Position numbers and translations under genes: made by a program
In this document: piece by piece, positions 8,874-17,873 of the stretch
Position numbering within the stretch: the first letter of the stretch is position 1
Layout: every line of letters begins with the position of its first letter
Notes under the pieces: model-generated
Told to the model about the DNA's origin: nothing
The model's input: the letters and a program-made list of their open reading frames with translations, nothing else
Database searches by the model: none
Assembly (NCBI RefSeq): GCF_963676475.1
Contig: NZ_OY781107.1
Span: 124,001-188,000, forward strand
Direction of reading: 5' to 3'
Length of the DNA: 64,000 nucleotides
Source of the DNA: an uncultured Celeribacter sp.
Lineage (GTDB): Bacteria; Pseudomonadota; Alphaproteobacteria; Rhodobacterales; Rhodobacteraceae

Positions 8874-10689
8874 AGATTAGCAGTTCAGAATTCGAGGTCC
8901 AGCCGCAACGCGGGCGATCATGGACGCGCTGTCTCCGAAGATTAGCAGTTCAGAATTCGAGGTCCAGCCGCAACCCGTCACGAGGGACGCGCTTTGCCAG
9001 CGGATAGATTAGCAGTTCAGAATTCGAGGTCCAGCCGCAACTGAAACTGCGACCACGACACGACCTGTTGAGATTAGCAGTTCAGAATTCGAGGTCCAGC
9101 CGCAACATTCTAGGCGCTGGCAACAATCCGATTAAAGATTAGCAGTTCAGAATTCGAGGTCCAGCCGCAACTACTTTCGTTGACCCTGAAATCGTCCATC
9201 CAGATTAGCAGTTCAGAATTCGAGGTCCAGCCGCAACTACTTTCGTTGACCCTGAAATCGTCCATCCAGATTAGCAGTTCAGAATTCGAGGTCCAGCCGC
9301 AACTTATCCCATCCGCGAATGAATTCCCCGCGCAGATTAGCAGTTCAGAATTCGAGGTCCAGCCGCAACTGAACACCTCGACCGGCGGCGAAGCTGTCGA
9401 GATTAGCAGTTCAGAATTCGAGGTCCAGCCGCAACTGACGCCTGGGCCGATAGATCCGGTGAGATAGATTAGCAGTTCAGAATTCGAGGTCCAGCCGCAA
9501 CCTTTGAGTTCAAGCGCAGTCCTGAGCGTCAAGATTAGCAGTTCAGAATTCGAGGTCCAGCCGCAACCTTTGGGTGCCGGTCACCGGGTCTGCGCTGAGA
9601 TTAGCAGTTCAGAATTCGAGGTCCAGCCGCAACACAACTTGCCAAGAGCAGCCAGAGCCGCGCAGATTAGCAGTTCAGAATTCGAGGTCCAGCCGCAACT
9701 GGATGCCACCACGATCCGCGCGGCGCAGCAGATTAGCAGTTCAGAATTCGAGGTCCAGCCGCAACGAACGCGGAGCCGCAGGAGTGGAAGTGGCGAGATT
9801 AGCAGTTCAGAATTCGAGGTCCAGCCGCAACCCGAAGAACATCGCCCGGATGGTCGCGTAGAGATTAGCAGTTCAGAATTCGAGGTCCAGCCGCAACTGC
9901 AGCGCCGATTGAAACTCGGCCACCGTCAGATTAGCAGTTCAGAATTCGAGGTCCAGCCGCAACTCACCATGCGGAGCGAGGACGAGGTGTGGAAAGATTA
10001 GCAGTTCAGAATTCGAGGTCCAGCCGCAACAGCAAGTAACGCATCGCGCGACACGGTGACAAGATTAGCAGTTCAGAATTCGAGGTCCAGCCGCAACATA
10101 TTTCGGTAAGATGTAGCCGCCACTTCAAGATTAGCAGTTCAGAATTCGAGGTCCAGCCGCAACACTTCGACCGCTCCGGCGAGCTTGAGCAAAAGATTAG
10201 CAGTTCAGAATTCGAGGTCCAGCCGCAACCTGAAAAAGCGGGGCGCTCAACCATGGGGAGATTAGCAGTTCAGAATTCGAGGTCCAGCCGCAACTGGACA
10301 TTGTGGGGCGCATGGATGGCAAGCAGATTAGCAGTTCAGAATTCGAGGTCCAGCCGCAACCGCGAGCGGAAGCTGATGCCAAGGGCGTCAAGATTAGCAG
10401 TTCAGAATTCGAGGTCCAGCCGCAACACCTGCAAACGCCCGATGAAATGGCGCAAAGATTAGCAGTTCAGAATTCGAGGTCCAGCCGCAACTCACCCGTC
10501 TGTCTGCGGCCTTCGGTGCCCAGATTAGCAGTTCAGAATTCGAGGTCCAGCCGCAACATGGCGCGCGCCTGCAACGGTGCCTCGAACAGATTAGCAGTTC
10601 AGAATTCGAGGTCCAGCCGCAACCAGGCGCTGCAATGCCTCAGCGGCAGGGCCAGATTAGCAGTTCAGAATTCGAGGTCCAGCCGCAAC
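8874..10689 (-). CRISPR. CRISPR array, 28 perfect 36-bp repeats and 27 intact spacers
   Basis: Repeats start at 8874, 8939, 9006, 9071, 9136, 9202, 9268 and so on to 10654, with spacers of 29-31 bases. On the plus strand the repeat begins AGATTAGCAGTTCAG and ends CCAGCCGCAAC. The crRNA sense is the minus strand, where it begins GTTGCGGCTGG, the form expected for type II-C and complementary to the tracrRNA anti-repeat. All 28 copies look identical. Spacers 5 and 6 (9172-9201 and 9238-9267) are identical. The array continues after an interruption: a 29th repeat lies at 23268. The reading frames through the array are not genes. Confidence 0.98.
10654..10676 (-). promoter_or_regulatory. Promoter built into each CRISPR repeat (example in repeat 28)
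   Basis: In crRNA sense the repeat contains TGGACC at repeat positions 9-14, a 16-base gap, then TAATCT at positions 31-36 preceded by TG one base upstream (extended -10). Transcription would start inside the adjacent spacer. The same arrangement (extended -10 at the 3' end of the repeat) is established for Neisseria type II-C arrays. Here it is seen in the sequence only, not shown to be active. Confidence 0.6.
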
Positions 10690-10693
10690 AGCC

Positions 10694-10701
10694 GCTATAA
10701 C
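10694..10701. repeat. Target-site duplication, left copy (GCTATAAC)
   Basis: The eight bases GCTATAAC directly precede the left IS66-type end and are repeated exactly after the right end at 23243. Eight-base duplications are characteristic of IS66-family insertion. Confidence 0.9.
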
Positions 10702-10774
10702 GTAAGCGGTGCAAAGCCCCCATGTTTCAATAAAATAAGGGATTTGCGATGGTGTGACCACCAAATGAACGGAG

Positions 10775-11185
10775 GTGGTGATTCTGGATGGAATGATGCC
10801 GAGAGAGATGAAGGTGTGGGGATTTACAGTCCGCATCTCTTCTTCAGGGCGGCACAAATGGCCCGAGGGGCTTCGAGCGAAAGCTGTCGAGCATGTCCTG
10901 TCCCGGGCGGGTATTCGCGAGACAGCCGAGGAGATCGGGGCCAACAAATCGCTCGTTGCCCATTGGGTCAAAAAGGCTGAAGAAGCCCAGAGTGAACAGA
11001 CCTTCGTCGAACTTATTGCCCCGGGAGACCGGAAAACCGAAGCACCATCATCCGCCGGAGAGCCATTGGGCACAAATGACGGTTTCTGTCGTATCCGCTG
11101 TTGCGATACAGCCATCGAAATATCTCCGGGCTATCCCGTCGAACATCTGACAGAGATACTGTGTGCCGTGAGGAACGCAGTATGA
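10775..11185 (+). CDS. tnpA: IS66 family accessory protein TnpA
   Basis: 136 residues. The N-terminal half holds a helix-turn-helix (WPEGLRAKAVEHVL then SLVAHWVKKAEE) typical of IS66 TnpA. The C-terminal IEISPGYPVEHLTEIL matches the conserved end of the family. The stop overlaps the tnpB start by ATGA. The start is uncertain: the GTG used here lies directly after GGAGG, and ATGs at 10793/10796 are alternatives. TnpA is needed for IS66 transposition together with TnpB and TnpC. Confidence 0.8.
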   Translation: MVILDGMMPREMKVWGFTVRISSSGRHKWPEGLRAKAVEHVLSRAGIRETAEEIGANKSLVAHWVKKAEEAQSEQTFVELIAPGDRKTEAPSSAGEPLGTNDGFCRIRCCDTAIEISPGYPVEHLTEILCAVRNAV

Positions 11186-11533
11186 TTTCCCCATCTGGCA
11201 ATTACCGCATTTTTCTCGCCACCGAGCCTGTCGACTTCCGCAAGGGGATGGATGGGCTCGCCGCCTGCGTCGCCAACAATTTCGACCTCGATCCCTATTC
11301 GGGGGGCGATCTACGTGTTCCGGTCCCGCCGCGCCGACAGGCTCAAGCTTCTGGTCTGGGATGGCTCCGGTCTCGTCTTGATCATGAAACGATTGCACGA
11401 CAAGCGTTTCACCTGGCCGAAAGCGCAGGACGGGCCGATCACCTTGAGCAAAGTCCAGTTCGACGCCCTTTTCGAAGGGATTGATTGGAGAGGAGTGACA
11501 AGCTCCGTCACCCGCAAGCCGGTCTTTCTCTGA
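11182..11533 (+). pseudogene. tnpB: IS66 family TnpB, frameshifted
   Basis: The N-terminal part (ISPSGNYRIFLATEPVDFRKGMD) is classical IS66 TnpB. At a run of six G (11301-11306) the frame changes by one. The rest of the family motif (GAIYVFRSRRADRLKLL, then LIMKRLHDKRF) continues in the next frame to 11533. With five G the protein would be a normal TnpB of about 116 residues. It may be a real inactivating mutation, an error, or a translational slip site. Confidence 0.8.
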
Positions 11534-11614
11534 TATCGGCTTTCTGCTTTCCGACATATGGTCGGCGATTTGCCCGCCAGTTCCGCAATACCACCCATCT
11601 TTCCGAGGTCTCCC

Positions 11615-12691
11615 ATGTCCCGCATCCCCTTCATTGAAGCCCGGTTCTTCGACCCAAATGAAACCCGCCAGGTCCTTGAGCGACGGTTCACTCGGCACCT
11701 CAAGCATTTACGGCTCGGCAACCAAATTGAGCAAAACGAGCACGCGCCGTTCGAGGATTCCGGGGCGCCGGGTCTTCACGAGGATGATAGACGACGGATC
11801 TATCGACGGGTCTCGAGTGTGCTGGAACGACGTCGCGTCGCGTCCGGGGCGGACCATCTGAACCGCGAGGACCGGGAGCGGTTGGAGATTCTGCGCGATG
11901 GCGTCGAGCTGATCGCCATCGCGAGCGAGCATCGCGCTGACGAACTGGCATCCGAGCTGCATGCGGGCATGCCCTGGATGGCCCCGGCAACGGAGCTCGT
12001 CTGGCAGGCGATGCGCCGATCCGTGCGTGAGGGCTGGCCGGGACTGCGCCTGCCGCCGCTGCTGCTCGACGGGCCGCCCGGGATCGGCAAGAGCCATTGG
12101 GCCAGACGGCTTGGCGAGATCCTCGGCACACCGGCACCGGTGACTGAAGCGACGGGCGAAAATGCCTCTTTCGGCGTCGTCGGATCGCAGCGTGGTTGGG
12201 GTGGGGCCTGCCCGGGTCGGCTCCTAGAAACCATCCTGCAATCACGGATCGGCAATCCGGTGATCGTCGTGGACGAGATCGAAAAGGCGGGGCGCGCGAG
12301 GTCTCGCAACGGCCGCGCTTTTGGGCTGGCGGAGGCACTTCTGCCGCTGCTCGAATCATTGAGCGCGCGGCACTGGAGCTGTCCCTATTATCGCGTGAAA
12401 TTCGACATGAGCTGGGTGGGCTGGGTGCTGACCTCGAACAATTCCCGCCTGTTGCCCGAGCCATTGCTGAGCCGCTGCCCGCCGATCCGCCTGCAAGCGC
12501 TGTCGCGGGGCGATCTGGTGGGGTTCGTCCGCAGGGAAGGTGAGAAACGAGGCCTTTCTGAGGACATGGTCGAGGCGATTGCGGAGGCCATGAAAAGCGC
12601 TTCTGCCGACTGCGCTCAACTGAACCTCCGCACAGCTTCACGCTTGTTGCAACGCGCCGAGGCGCTCGAAAATGCACCGGTGCAGCATTGA
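11615..12691 (+). CDS. AAA+ ATPase of unknown role
   Basis: 358 residues. Walker A is GPPGIGKSH at about residues 150-158, Walker B is VIVVDEIEKA, sensor 1 is WVLTSNN and an Arg-containing region follows (LSRCPPIRL). The ATPase core resembles Lon/ClpX-like AAA+ modules, but no protease domain is present. It stands where tnpC would be expected in an IS66 element. The start ATG at 11615 has a GAGG ribosome binding site; an earlier ATG at 11558 is possible. The function is unknown. Remodelling of a partner protein is only a family-level guess. Confidence 0.75.
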   Translation: MSRIPFIEARFFDPNETRQVLERRFTRHLKHLRLGNQIEQNEHAPFEDSGAPGLHEDDRRRIYRRVSSVLERRRVASGADHLNREDRERLEILRDGVELIAIASEHRADELASELHAGMPWMAPATELVWQAMRRSVREGWPGLRLPPLLLDGPPGIGKSHWARRLGEILGTPAPVTEATGENASFGVVGSQRGWGGACPGRLLETILQSRIGNPVIVVDEIEKAGRARSRNGRAFGLAEALLPLLESLSARHWSCPYYRVKFDMSWVGWVLTSNNSRLLPEPLLSRCPPIRLQALSRGDLVGFVRREGEKRGLSEDMVEAIAEAMKSASADCAQLNLRTASRLLQRAEALENAPVQH

Positions 12692-12747
12692 GGGAGAGTG
12701 ACCAATGTTCCGCAACCTAGCTCATGCCCGCGTCGTGATCTCGGCAT

Positions 12748-12809
12748 CTGAACCTCCGCACAGCTTCACGCTTGTTGCAACGTGCCGAAGAGCTGGAAAA
12801 TGCGCCGGT
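12748..12809 (+). repeat. Diverged duplicate of the 3' end of the AAA+ gene
   Basis: Bases 12748-12809 repeat bases 12620-12681 with a few substitutions. They encode the same residues LNLRTASRLLQRAE. The fragment has no upstream gene, so it is probably a remnant of a second copy of the ATPase gene lost by deletion. Confidence 0.75.
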
Positions 12810-13182
12810 ATTCGGCGGACGTCATTCCCGGCCCAAAGCTGCCTCTCACGGGGTGTCGCTTCGCCGCCGTGCGGCTTCCCCAGAGCTGACATTCAAGGCA
12901 TCGTGCAGCATTGCCGCGACTAGCAGGATCGCCCTGCCGACGCCGCACGATGTGACCGGCCCTGAGCAGGTCTTGAGTTTTATCCTCAGGTGCTGCGATT
13001 GCAGCCTGTATTGCCGACCTTCGCTGGTGGTGCGATGTCAGGTACGCGTGAATTGTCAATGTGGGAAAATGGAAGACTGGATTCGATGCGCCAAACACCA
13101 ACACAGATTGCTTGGGGATCACGATGATGATACTCGAAAACCTCAAGCTGTTGTTCGTTTTGTGAAATTTAAGTCATCTAAA
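12810..13182. other. Non-coding relic region
   Basis: No gene is supported here. The frame continuing from the duplicated AAA+ fragment stays open, but its sequence after about 12815 does not look like protein. The phrase GCCGTGCGGCTTCCCC recurs in similar form near 14715, which suggests scattered IS relics. Confidence 0.4.
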
Positions 13183-13710
13183 ATGACATTTTTGAATTCA
13201 ATCGTCGTGAAGACCAGCCTTTCGAAGATCGCGTTTCTTGTGTGCTGTCTGTGCCTGCCTTTAAAACCCGCTTTAGCTTGTACGCCTCTCAACGAGAGAT
13301 TGGGCATTTCGATATGTATCACTGGCACGCCATGGGAGTTGCGTAAAGAGGAGGGGGATATACACCTCTTCTACAACACCCCGGAAGACTTTGCAGCTCG
13401 TGTCACATTCTATGACGGGGGAACAAATGACGGCTTGGACAGCGCGCACGCCGCACGTATCATGTCCAATCTAGACAGAGAAGAATCCGACGGCTTCGCT
13501 CTTTTAATGATGGGAAAGGTCACATCGGGAAATGTCGTATACGCAACGCGCGTTTCCCGGGATGGCATATCCTTTATCCATGTGAATACGGTCTCAGTGG
13601 GTCCAACGAAAACCATGCGTATATCCACTTGGCGCAGAGGTGATACGATGACTGATAGAGATCGCGAGATGCATATATCTTTTGGAAAACTCCTAAAGTC
13701 GGCGCCGTGA
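13183..13710 (+). CDS. Hypothetical secreted protein
   Basis: 175 residues. An N-terminal hydrophobic stretch (IAFLVCCLCLPLKPALA) followed by AC looks like a signal peptide, so a periplasmic or lipid-anchored protein is likely. The rest is a small alpha/beta domain without recognised motifs. Base composition is more AT-rich than the core genes. The upstream frame is open much further (to 12772) but only the part from 13183 looks coding. The next unknown gene follows directly and may belong with it. Confidence 0.6.
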   Translation: MTFLNSIVVKTSLSKIAFLVCCLCLPLKPALACTPLNERLGISICITGTPWELRKEEGDIHLFYNTPEDFAARVTFYDGGTNDGLDSAHAARIMSNLDREESDGFALLMMGKVTSGNVVYATRVSRDGISFIHVNTVSVGPTKTMRISTWRRGDTMTDRDREMHISFGKLLKSAP

Positions 13711-13785
13711 AAGCAACGGATCGTCAATTGGCCTGAACCAAACGCAACACAGCAAGAAGTATTTTTCAATGGTTTTTTTACAGGC

Positions 13786-14532
13786 TTGGACGCAAATGAT
13801 CATGACGGACATTTCAATGCGCTGCGCCGCATGGTTGAGGCGAGATACAGGATTACGATCCCCGAAAGCCATAAGCGTGAAGAGTTTTGGAGTGAGGCCG
13901 AAGCCATTTTTAAAGCGCCGCTTGGGCAAGAGGTGAAAGCGTTTTTGGGTTTCATCGCAGATGTCGCGGCCAGCGACGTTTTCGAAATACTGGCCGGTGA
14001 TAAAGGGAAAATGAAGTCAACGGAGCCCTGCCAGTATCGCTTGGCGTTAAGGGATTTGCACGACCTCGACCCATCGTCTGCAGGCCTGTCCTTTATGGAA
14101 ACGCGAGGTTCTCAATCCTATTTTTCGATTCTGGCGTCAGATCAAGCACATTCACCTTGCCCAACGAATAACTATTCGCTTGAGAAGTACGAGGGCAAGC
14201 CAGAGCTCGTGGGTGATTCATTCGGTGACGTCAGCCTCATTTCCTTCGCCTTGCGTTTCTTCGGCAACAATATAACGAAAGATGGGCGTGGCCTGTGGTC
14301 CGGCTCCTCTGACTCGGAGGCATTTTTGGCCGAAGCGCGCCGGTGTTTTGGTGATCCGGCGGAATTGGGCGGAGACGTCTATTTTTTCGAAGCTGAAAAT
14401 GCTGAGATATTGCTCAGGCCGATCGCCGATATGGAGATTAGTCTTGAAATCTTCGACATGAGTAAGCCGTCACCCGTTTCAGACGCGCTTTTAAGGCTGC
14501 TGGATGGCGGGATAGAGACGTTCAGAGTTTGA
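13786..14532 (+). CDS. Hypothetical cytoplasmic protein
   Basis: 248 residues from a TTG codon, rich in acidic and aromatic residues, with no membrane segment. Coding-like sequence extends upstream in frame to 13711 (residues such as IVNWPEPNATQQEVFF) right after the stop of the preceding gene, without a standard start codon. The true start may have been lost or lie at a rare codon. The family is not recognised. Its pairing with a secreted protein gene resembles effector/immunity layouts, but nothing in the sequence proves this. Confidence 0.5.
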   Translation: MDANDHDGHFNALRRMVEARYRITIPESHKREEFWSEAEAIFKAPLGQEVKAFLGFIADVAASDVFEILAGDKGKMKSTEPCQYRLALRDLHDLDPSSAGLSFMETRGSQSYFSILASDQAHSPCPTNNYSLEKYEGKPELVGDSFGDVSLISFALRFFGNNITKDGRGLWSGSSDSEAFLAEARRCFGDPAELGGDVYFFEAENAEILLRPIADMEISLEIFDMSKPSPVSDALLRLLDGGIETFRV

Positions 14533-14799
14533 CCGCCCCGGGCGGGAACCGACTTGCGGAAAAGCGACCAATATGAGCCTCAAATCAATCAACAAGTTGA
14601 CGGCCTCGGCTCGGAACCGCCACTCACGCCAAGCGCAGAGAAGGTCAGCTATCCGCCCTTGGTGTCGACCGACGCGAACGGCCCAAACCTGCCGGTCGAG
14701 AGCCGACCTACGCCGCAGTGCGGCTTCCCCGATGCGGACGTTCATGGTCCGGCGCAGCAAATTCCGGGGACGAATGTCGCTGATGCGGGTGTGGATTCA
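14533..14799. other. Non-coding stretch with IS relics
   Basis: No gene seen. The stretch precedes the IS30 fragment and contains CGCAGTGCGGCTTCCCC, similar to a patch near 12870. It is probably mobile-element debris. Confidence 0.4.
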
Positions 14800-14964
14800 T
14801 CGGGTGGTCGCAACACTTTAATCTTTTTGAAGGATGGAGTGTCGATCATGAAGTACCGCACGCGAACGTTTTACACGGACAAGCTGAAGTCGGAGATGTG
14901 GGGTCGATGCCGATCTCGGATCGCCAAGAATGCTGAGACCCGCATGAATGCCCGGTTCGATTAA
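14800..14964 (+). pseudogene. IS30 family transposase, N-terminal fragment
   Basis: From 14848 the frame encodes KYRTRTFYTDKLKSEMW, the typical N-terminus of Rhodobacteraceae IS30 transposases as I remember them. It becomes unrelated after about 20 codons and stops at 14964. The preceding GGGTGGTCGCAACACTTTAA resembles an IS30 end. Only a left-end scrap remains, without DDE domain or right end. Confidence 0.6.
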
Positions 14965-15307
14965 GCTGCGTGCGGCACTGCCGGCCGCACTCGACGACCG
15001 TGCTGGGCCGCGATCAAATCATTGCGCAGGAGGCGGGCTTTGCAATACCGCCCATCCAACTCAATCAGTCAAAATTTCGTGCTGCGATGCCTCGTGCAGG
15101 AGCTGACGTCGGCGGGAAATGCATTATCCAAGCCAGGGTGGTAGGAATGTGTAGTAAAGTTAACATTTTACCCGGCTCCTTGGCGCTCCAATATCGATGC
15201 CTCTGGTTGCAATGGGCAGCGGTAGCAGTACCTGCTGCCGCTGCCTCGGAGCTATGGCTTTGAAAAATCGCGGGCAATGAACCGGAACAACATTGACCGT
15301 GACGTTG
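14965..15307. other. Intergenic stretch downstream of the eutH-like gene
   Basis: No gene supported. An inverted repeat at 15219-15251 (GGCAGCGG..AGCAG with CTGCT..CCGCTGCC) could fold at the 3' end of the minus-strand eutH-like transcript, but no T-tract follows. The remainder is featureless to me. Confidence 0.4.
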
Positions 15308-16510
15308 TCAGCCTGGCATGTGTGGCTCCGGAGTGGATTGCCCAGAAGTCTTCTGTATCCACATGGCAATGACAAAACCCGCCATGCCCCCCATCAGCTT
15401 GCCCATTAGGAGCGGCAGGATGATCGTCGGCTGGAAATTTGCCGAGAATGCCAAGTGATCGCCGAACATGAAGGCCCCGCAGACTGCGAAGGAAATCACA
15501 AGTATCTTGTCTCTCGGCGGCATGTCCTTCACCAGTCTGAACATGGCTAGAACGTTGGCCGCAGCGGCCAGAAGGCCCGCAGTCCCTGCCGAAGAGAGGC
15601 CCAGACGATCGCCAACCCACTGCATTGGACGTTGCAGAAAGCGGTTCATGAGGTAGACCATAGGAAACGCGCCGCTGAGCATGATACCGATATACCCTGC
15701 GATTTCTAATGCACGAAACTGGTCTTCCTCGTCGGCAATGATCGGTGCGAAGCCCCAGACTCCGAAGACTTTGGAAAAGAACCCTGTGAAATATTCCACT
15801 ATGGAAAACACAAGCACCAGAGTAATCGCGGCATACATCAGACGGCCGAAGCCGAGAAAGAGCTTGATCATCAGCTCGGGGAACAGTTTCAGGCAGGTCG
15901 CCAGCAGAATGCAGAAGATGACAAGTGGGGCAATGTCACCCAGCACCTGCGCCGCATTTAACGCCAGTTGATAGGTTGCCTCGCCACTTGCGTTAATATC
16001 AGGGCGAATACTGACATCCATCAGAGCCATTGCGACGCAGGAAACCAGAACACCGATCGGGATGGAAAGCACGCCGCACATGACGCCGACAGCCATATAT
16101 TGATGGTCTTCCTTGTCCAGCATGGCCAGTCCGACCGGAATGCTGAAGATAATCGTCGCCCCAGCCATGAACCCGGTGATCGAGGCCAAGATCCAGCCTT
16201 CCTTGCTCTGTGAAAGCGTTTCGGCCAGTTGATAACCACCCATGTCCACGGCGATGATTGTCGTCGCCGCCATGGCTGGGTCGGCATTTACCGCTTGGAA
16301 CAGTGGGCCGACCACCGAGCTGATGAAAGCAGACAGATATGGAATTGCAGCCATGATCCCGGCTACCGGAATGAAGATGTGCCCGATGGAATGCAGTCCG
16401 GAGTTGAACTCCTTTCCCAGCGGACTTTCGTTGTCGATGATTGAGGCAACTGCCCCAATGACCGCACAGATCATGATGGTATAGATGACATATGTGCCGA
16501 TAGAGGCCAT
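15308..16510 (-). CDS. EutH-like transporter
   Basis: 400 residues with about ten hydrophobic helices. Motifs DMGGYQLAETL, ATIIFSIPVGLAML and FGDHLAFSANFQPTIILP match the ethanolamine utilisation transporter EutH family, and the length agrees. The protein sits in the inner membrane and should import ethanolamine or a related amino alcohol. No ethanolamine ammonia-lyase genes are near, so the substrate here may differ. It is the last gene of an apparent SDR-oxidase-transporter operon, 68 bases after the flavoenzyme gene. Confidence 0.85.
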   Translation of the reverse strand: MASIGTYVIYTIMICAVIGAVASIIDNESPLGKEFNSGLHSIGHIFIPVAGIMAAIPYLSAFISSVVGPLFQAVNADPAMAATTIIAVDMGGYQLAETLSQSKEGWILASITGFMAGATIIFSIPVGLAMLDKEDHQYMAVGVMCGVLSIPIGVLVSCVAMALMDVSIRPDINASGEATYQLALNAAQVLGDIAPLVIFCILLATCLKLFPELMIKLFLGFGRLMYAAITLVLVFSIVEYFTGFFSKVFGVWGFAPIIADEEDQFRALEIAGYIGIMLSGAFPMVYLMNRFLQRPMQWVGDRLGLSSAGTAGLLAAAANVLAMFRLVKDMPPRDKILVISFAVCGAFMFGDHLAFSANFQPTIILPLLMGKLMGGMAGFVIAMWIQKTSGQSTPEPHMPG

Positions 16511-16578
16511 TTTGGTAATCCCTGTTGTTGGCCAGGCGAGTTTCTACGCCTTCGCTCTGGCCGGTTTAATTATTCAAA

Positions 16579-17850
16579 TCAGCGGAAAAGCTGCGCAAGG
16601 TGGTCATTCAGATAGAAACCTTGGGGATCCAGCTTGCGGCGCAACTCGCGAAAATCGTTGGCGCGTGGGTAGATGGAAGTGACATCTGCTCCGGTCAGGA
16701 AGTGCATTTTCCCCCAATGTGGCCGCGAGCCGTAGCCGCGCAGGATTTTATCAACCGCACGCAAGTAGTCCCAGTAGTCCTTGCCCGGCTCGCCGGAGAC
16801 CGAGACAGTGACACTGTCTTGACGATGGAAGGGACTCATCCAGGCCTCGTCACCTGATGTGAAACGGTATTCAATCGGGTAGATCGCTTCGGGAAATTGC
16901 TCGAGCATCAACTTGCGAACTGCCCGCACAGCTTCCTTGCCGTGTTCACGCGGCACGGCATATTCAAGCTCATGGAAGTTCGCCACGTATTCGATCGGAT
17001 ATATATCCGCGCTGTAGGCAACTTTCTCGAATGGCGTGTCAAACGGCTCTTCATCGGTGATGTCCATGATCTTCATTTCGCAGACATCGGTTGTACGGCC
17101 GGTTGTCGATGTGGCAGCCGTATCCGGCAGACAATAGCAATGCCGGCTTTCCTCGTAAGGGCACCAGAAGAAGCTGAAATGGCGATGTTTCTCGGCCAAT
17201 TCATCATGCATCTCCATCGCGGACTCAAAATCCTCGCGCCAGATCTTCTCGCGCAAGCGATAGCTACCTTGCAATTGCAGCGTCACTTCGGAAATCGCGC
17301 CCAAAACGCCCAGAGATACCCGCCCGGCCAGAAGCAAATCGGGTGTGCTTTCATCGACGGTGATGATCGATCCATCCGGCTGCACTAGTTTCATCCCAAC
17401 GATGGCATCCGCCAGCACTGGGAGCTTTGCACCGGTGCCGTGGGTGCCAGTTGTAAAGGCTCCGGCCAGCGCCTGGCTGTCGATGTCGCCCTGATTAATC
17501 ATCGACAGTCCTTCGGCCTTCAAAACCTTGACCAGATCATTGATCGTGGTTCCTGCCGAGGCCGTGATGCGGCGCTTGTCATGGTCGATATGCTTGACAC
17601 CCTTCATATTCGCCAGCGTCAGATGTAGCCCGTTGGTCAAAGCCACTGGCGTAAAACTATGCCCGGATCCGGCAACGCGGACATTGAGACCCTTCCCGGT
17701 GGCGTCCGCGATAAGTGAACATAGTTCGTCCTCGCTTTGAGGGGCCGCGCTGGCCGCACGGACACAGGACTGATTCCCGACCCAATTGCGCCAGTCGGCG
17801 TTCTCTAGGCCGAAGTCGTTGACCGTCATTCCATGTGAGGATGTGTGCAT
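16579..17850 (-). CDS. FAD-linked oxidase of the D-arabinono-1,4-lactone oxidase type
   Basis: 423 residues. The N-terminal FAD-binding PCMH domain contains VRVAGSGHSFTPV, whose His is the usual covalent FAD anchor in this VAO group. The motif GDIDSQALAGAFTTGTHG follows. The C-terminal HWGKMH motif is diagnostic of the ALO/aldonolactone and alditol oxidase family. It probably oxidises a polyol or sugar lactone with oxygen as acceptor. It lies between an SDR and a EutH-like transporter, which points to a catabolic pathway. The exact substrate is unknown. Confidence 0.85.
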   Translation of the reverse strand: MHTSSHGMTVNDFGLENADWRNWVGNQSCVRAASAAPQSEDELCSLIADATGKGLNVRVAGSGHSFTPVALTNGLHLTLANMKGVKHIDHDKRRITASAGTTINDLVKVLKAEGLSMINQGDIDSQALAGAFTTGTHGTGAKLPVLADAIVGMKLVQPDGSIITVDESTPDLLLAGRVSLGVLGAISEVTLQLQGSYRLREKIWREDFESAMEMHDELAEKHRHFSFFWCPYEESRHCYCLPDTAATSTTGRTTDVCEMKIMDITDEEPFDTPFEKVAYSADIYPIEYVANFHELEYAVPREHGKEAVRAVRKLMLEQFPEAIYPIEYRFTSGDEAWMSPFHRQDSVTVSVSGEPGKDYWDYLRAVDKILRGYGSRPHWGKMHFLTGADVTSIYPRANDFRELRRKLDPQGFYLNDHLAQLFR

Positions 17851-17873
17851 GTGTTTATCTCCCTGTTTTTGTT

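Noticed and set aside
8874..10689. Self-targeting spacers against this window
   Set aside because: By eye I found no spacer match in the window outside the array; a computed search would be needed to exclude it.
9110..10980. Several long frames on both strands through the array that look like repetitive proteins
   Set aside because: They are translations of the CRISPR repeat (SSSEFEVQPQ and similar), not genes.
11700..12677. 325-codon frame opposite the AAA+ gene
   Set aside because: Arg/Pro/Ser-rich shadow; the plus strand has Walker motifs.
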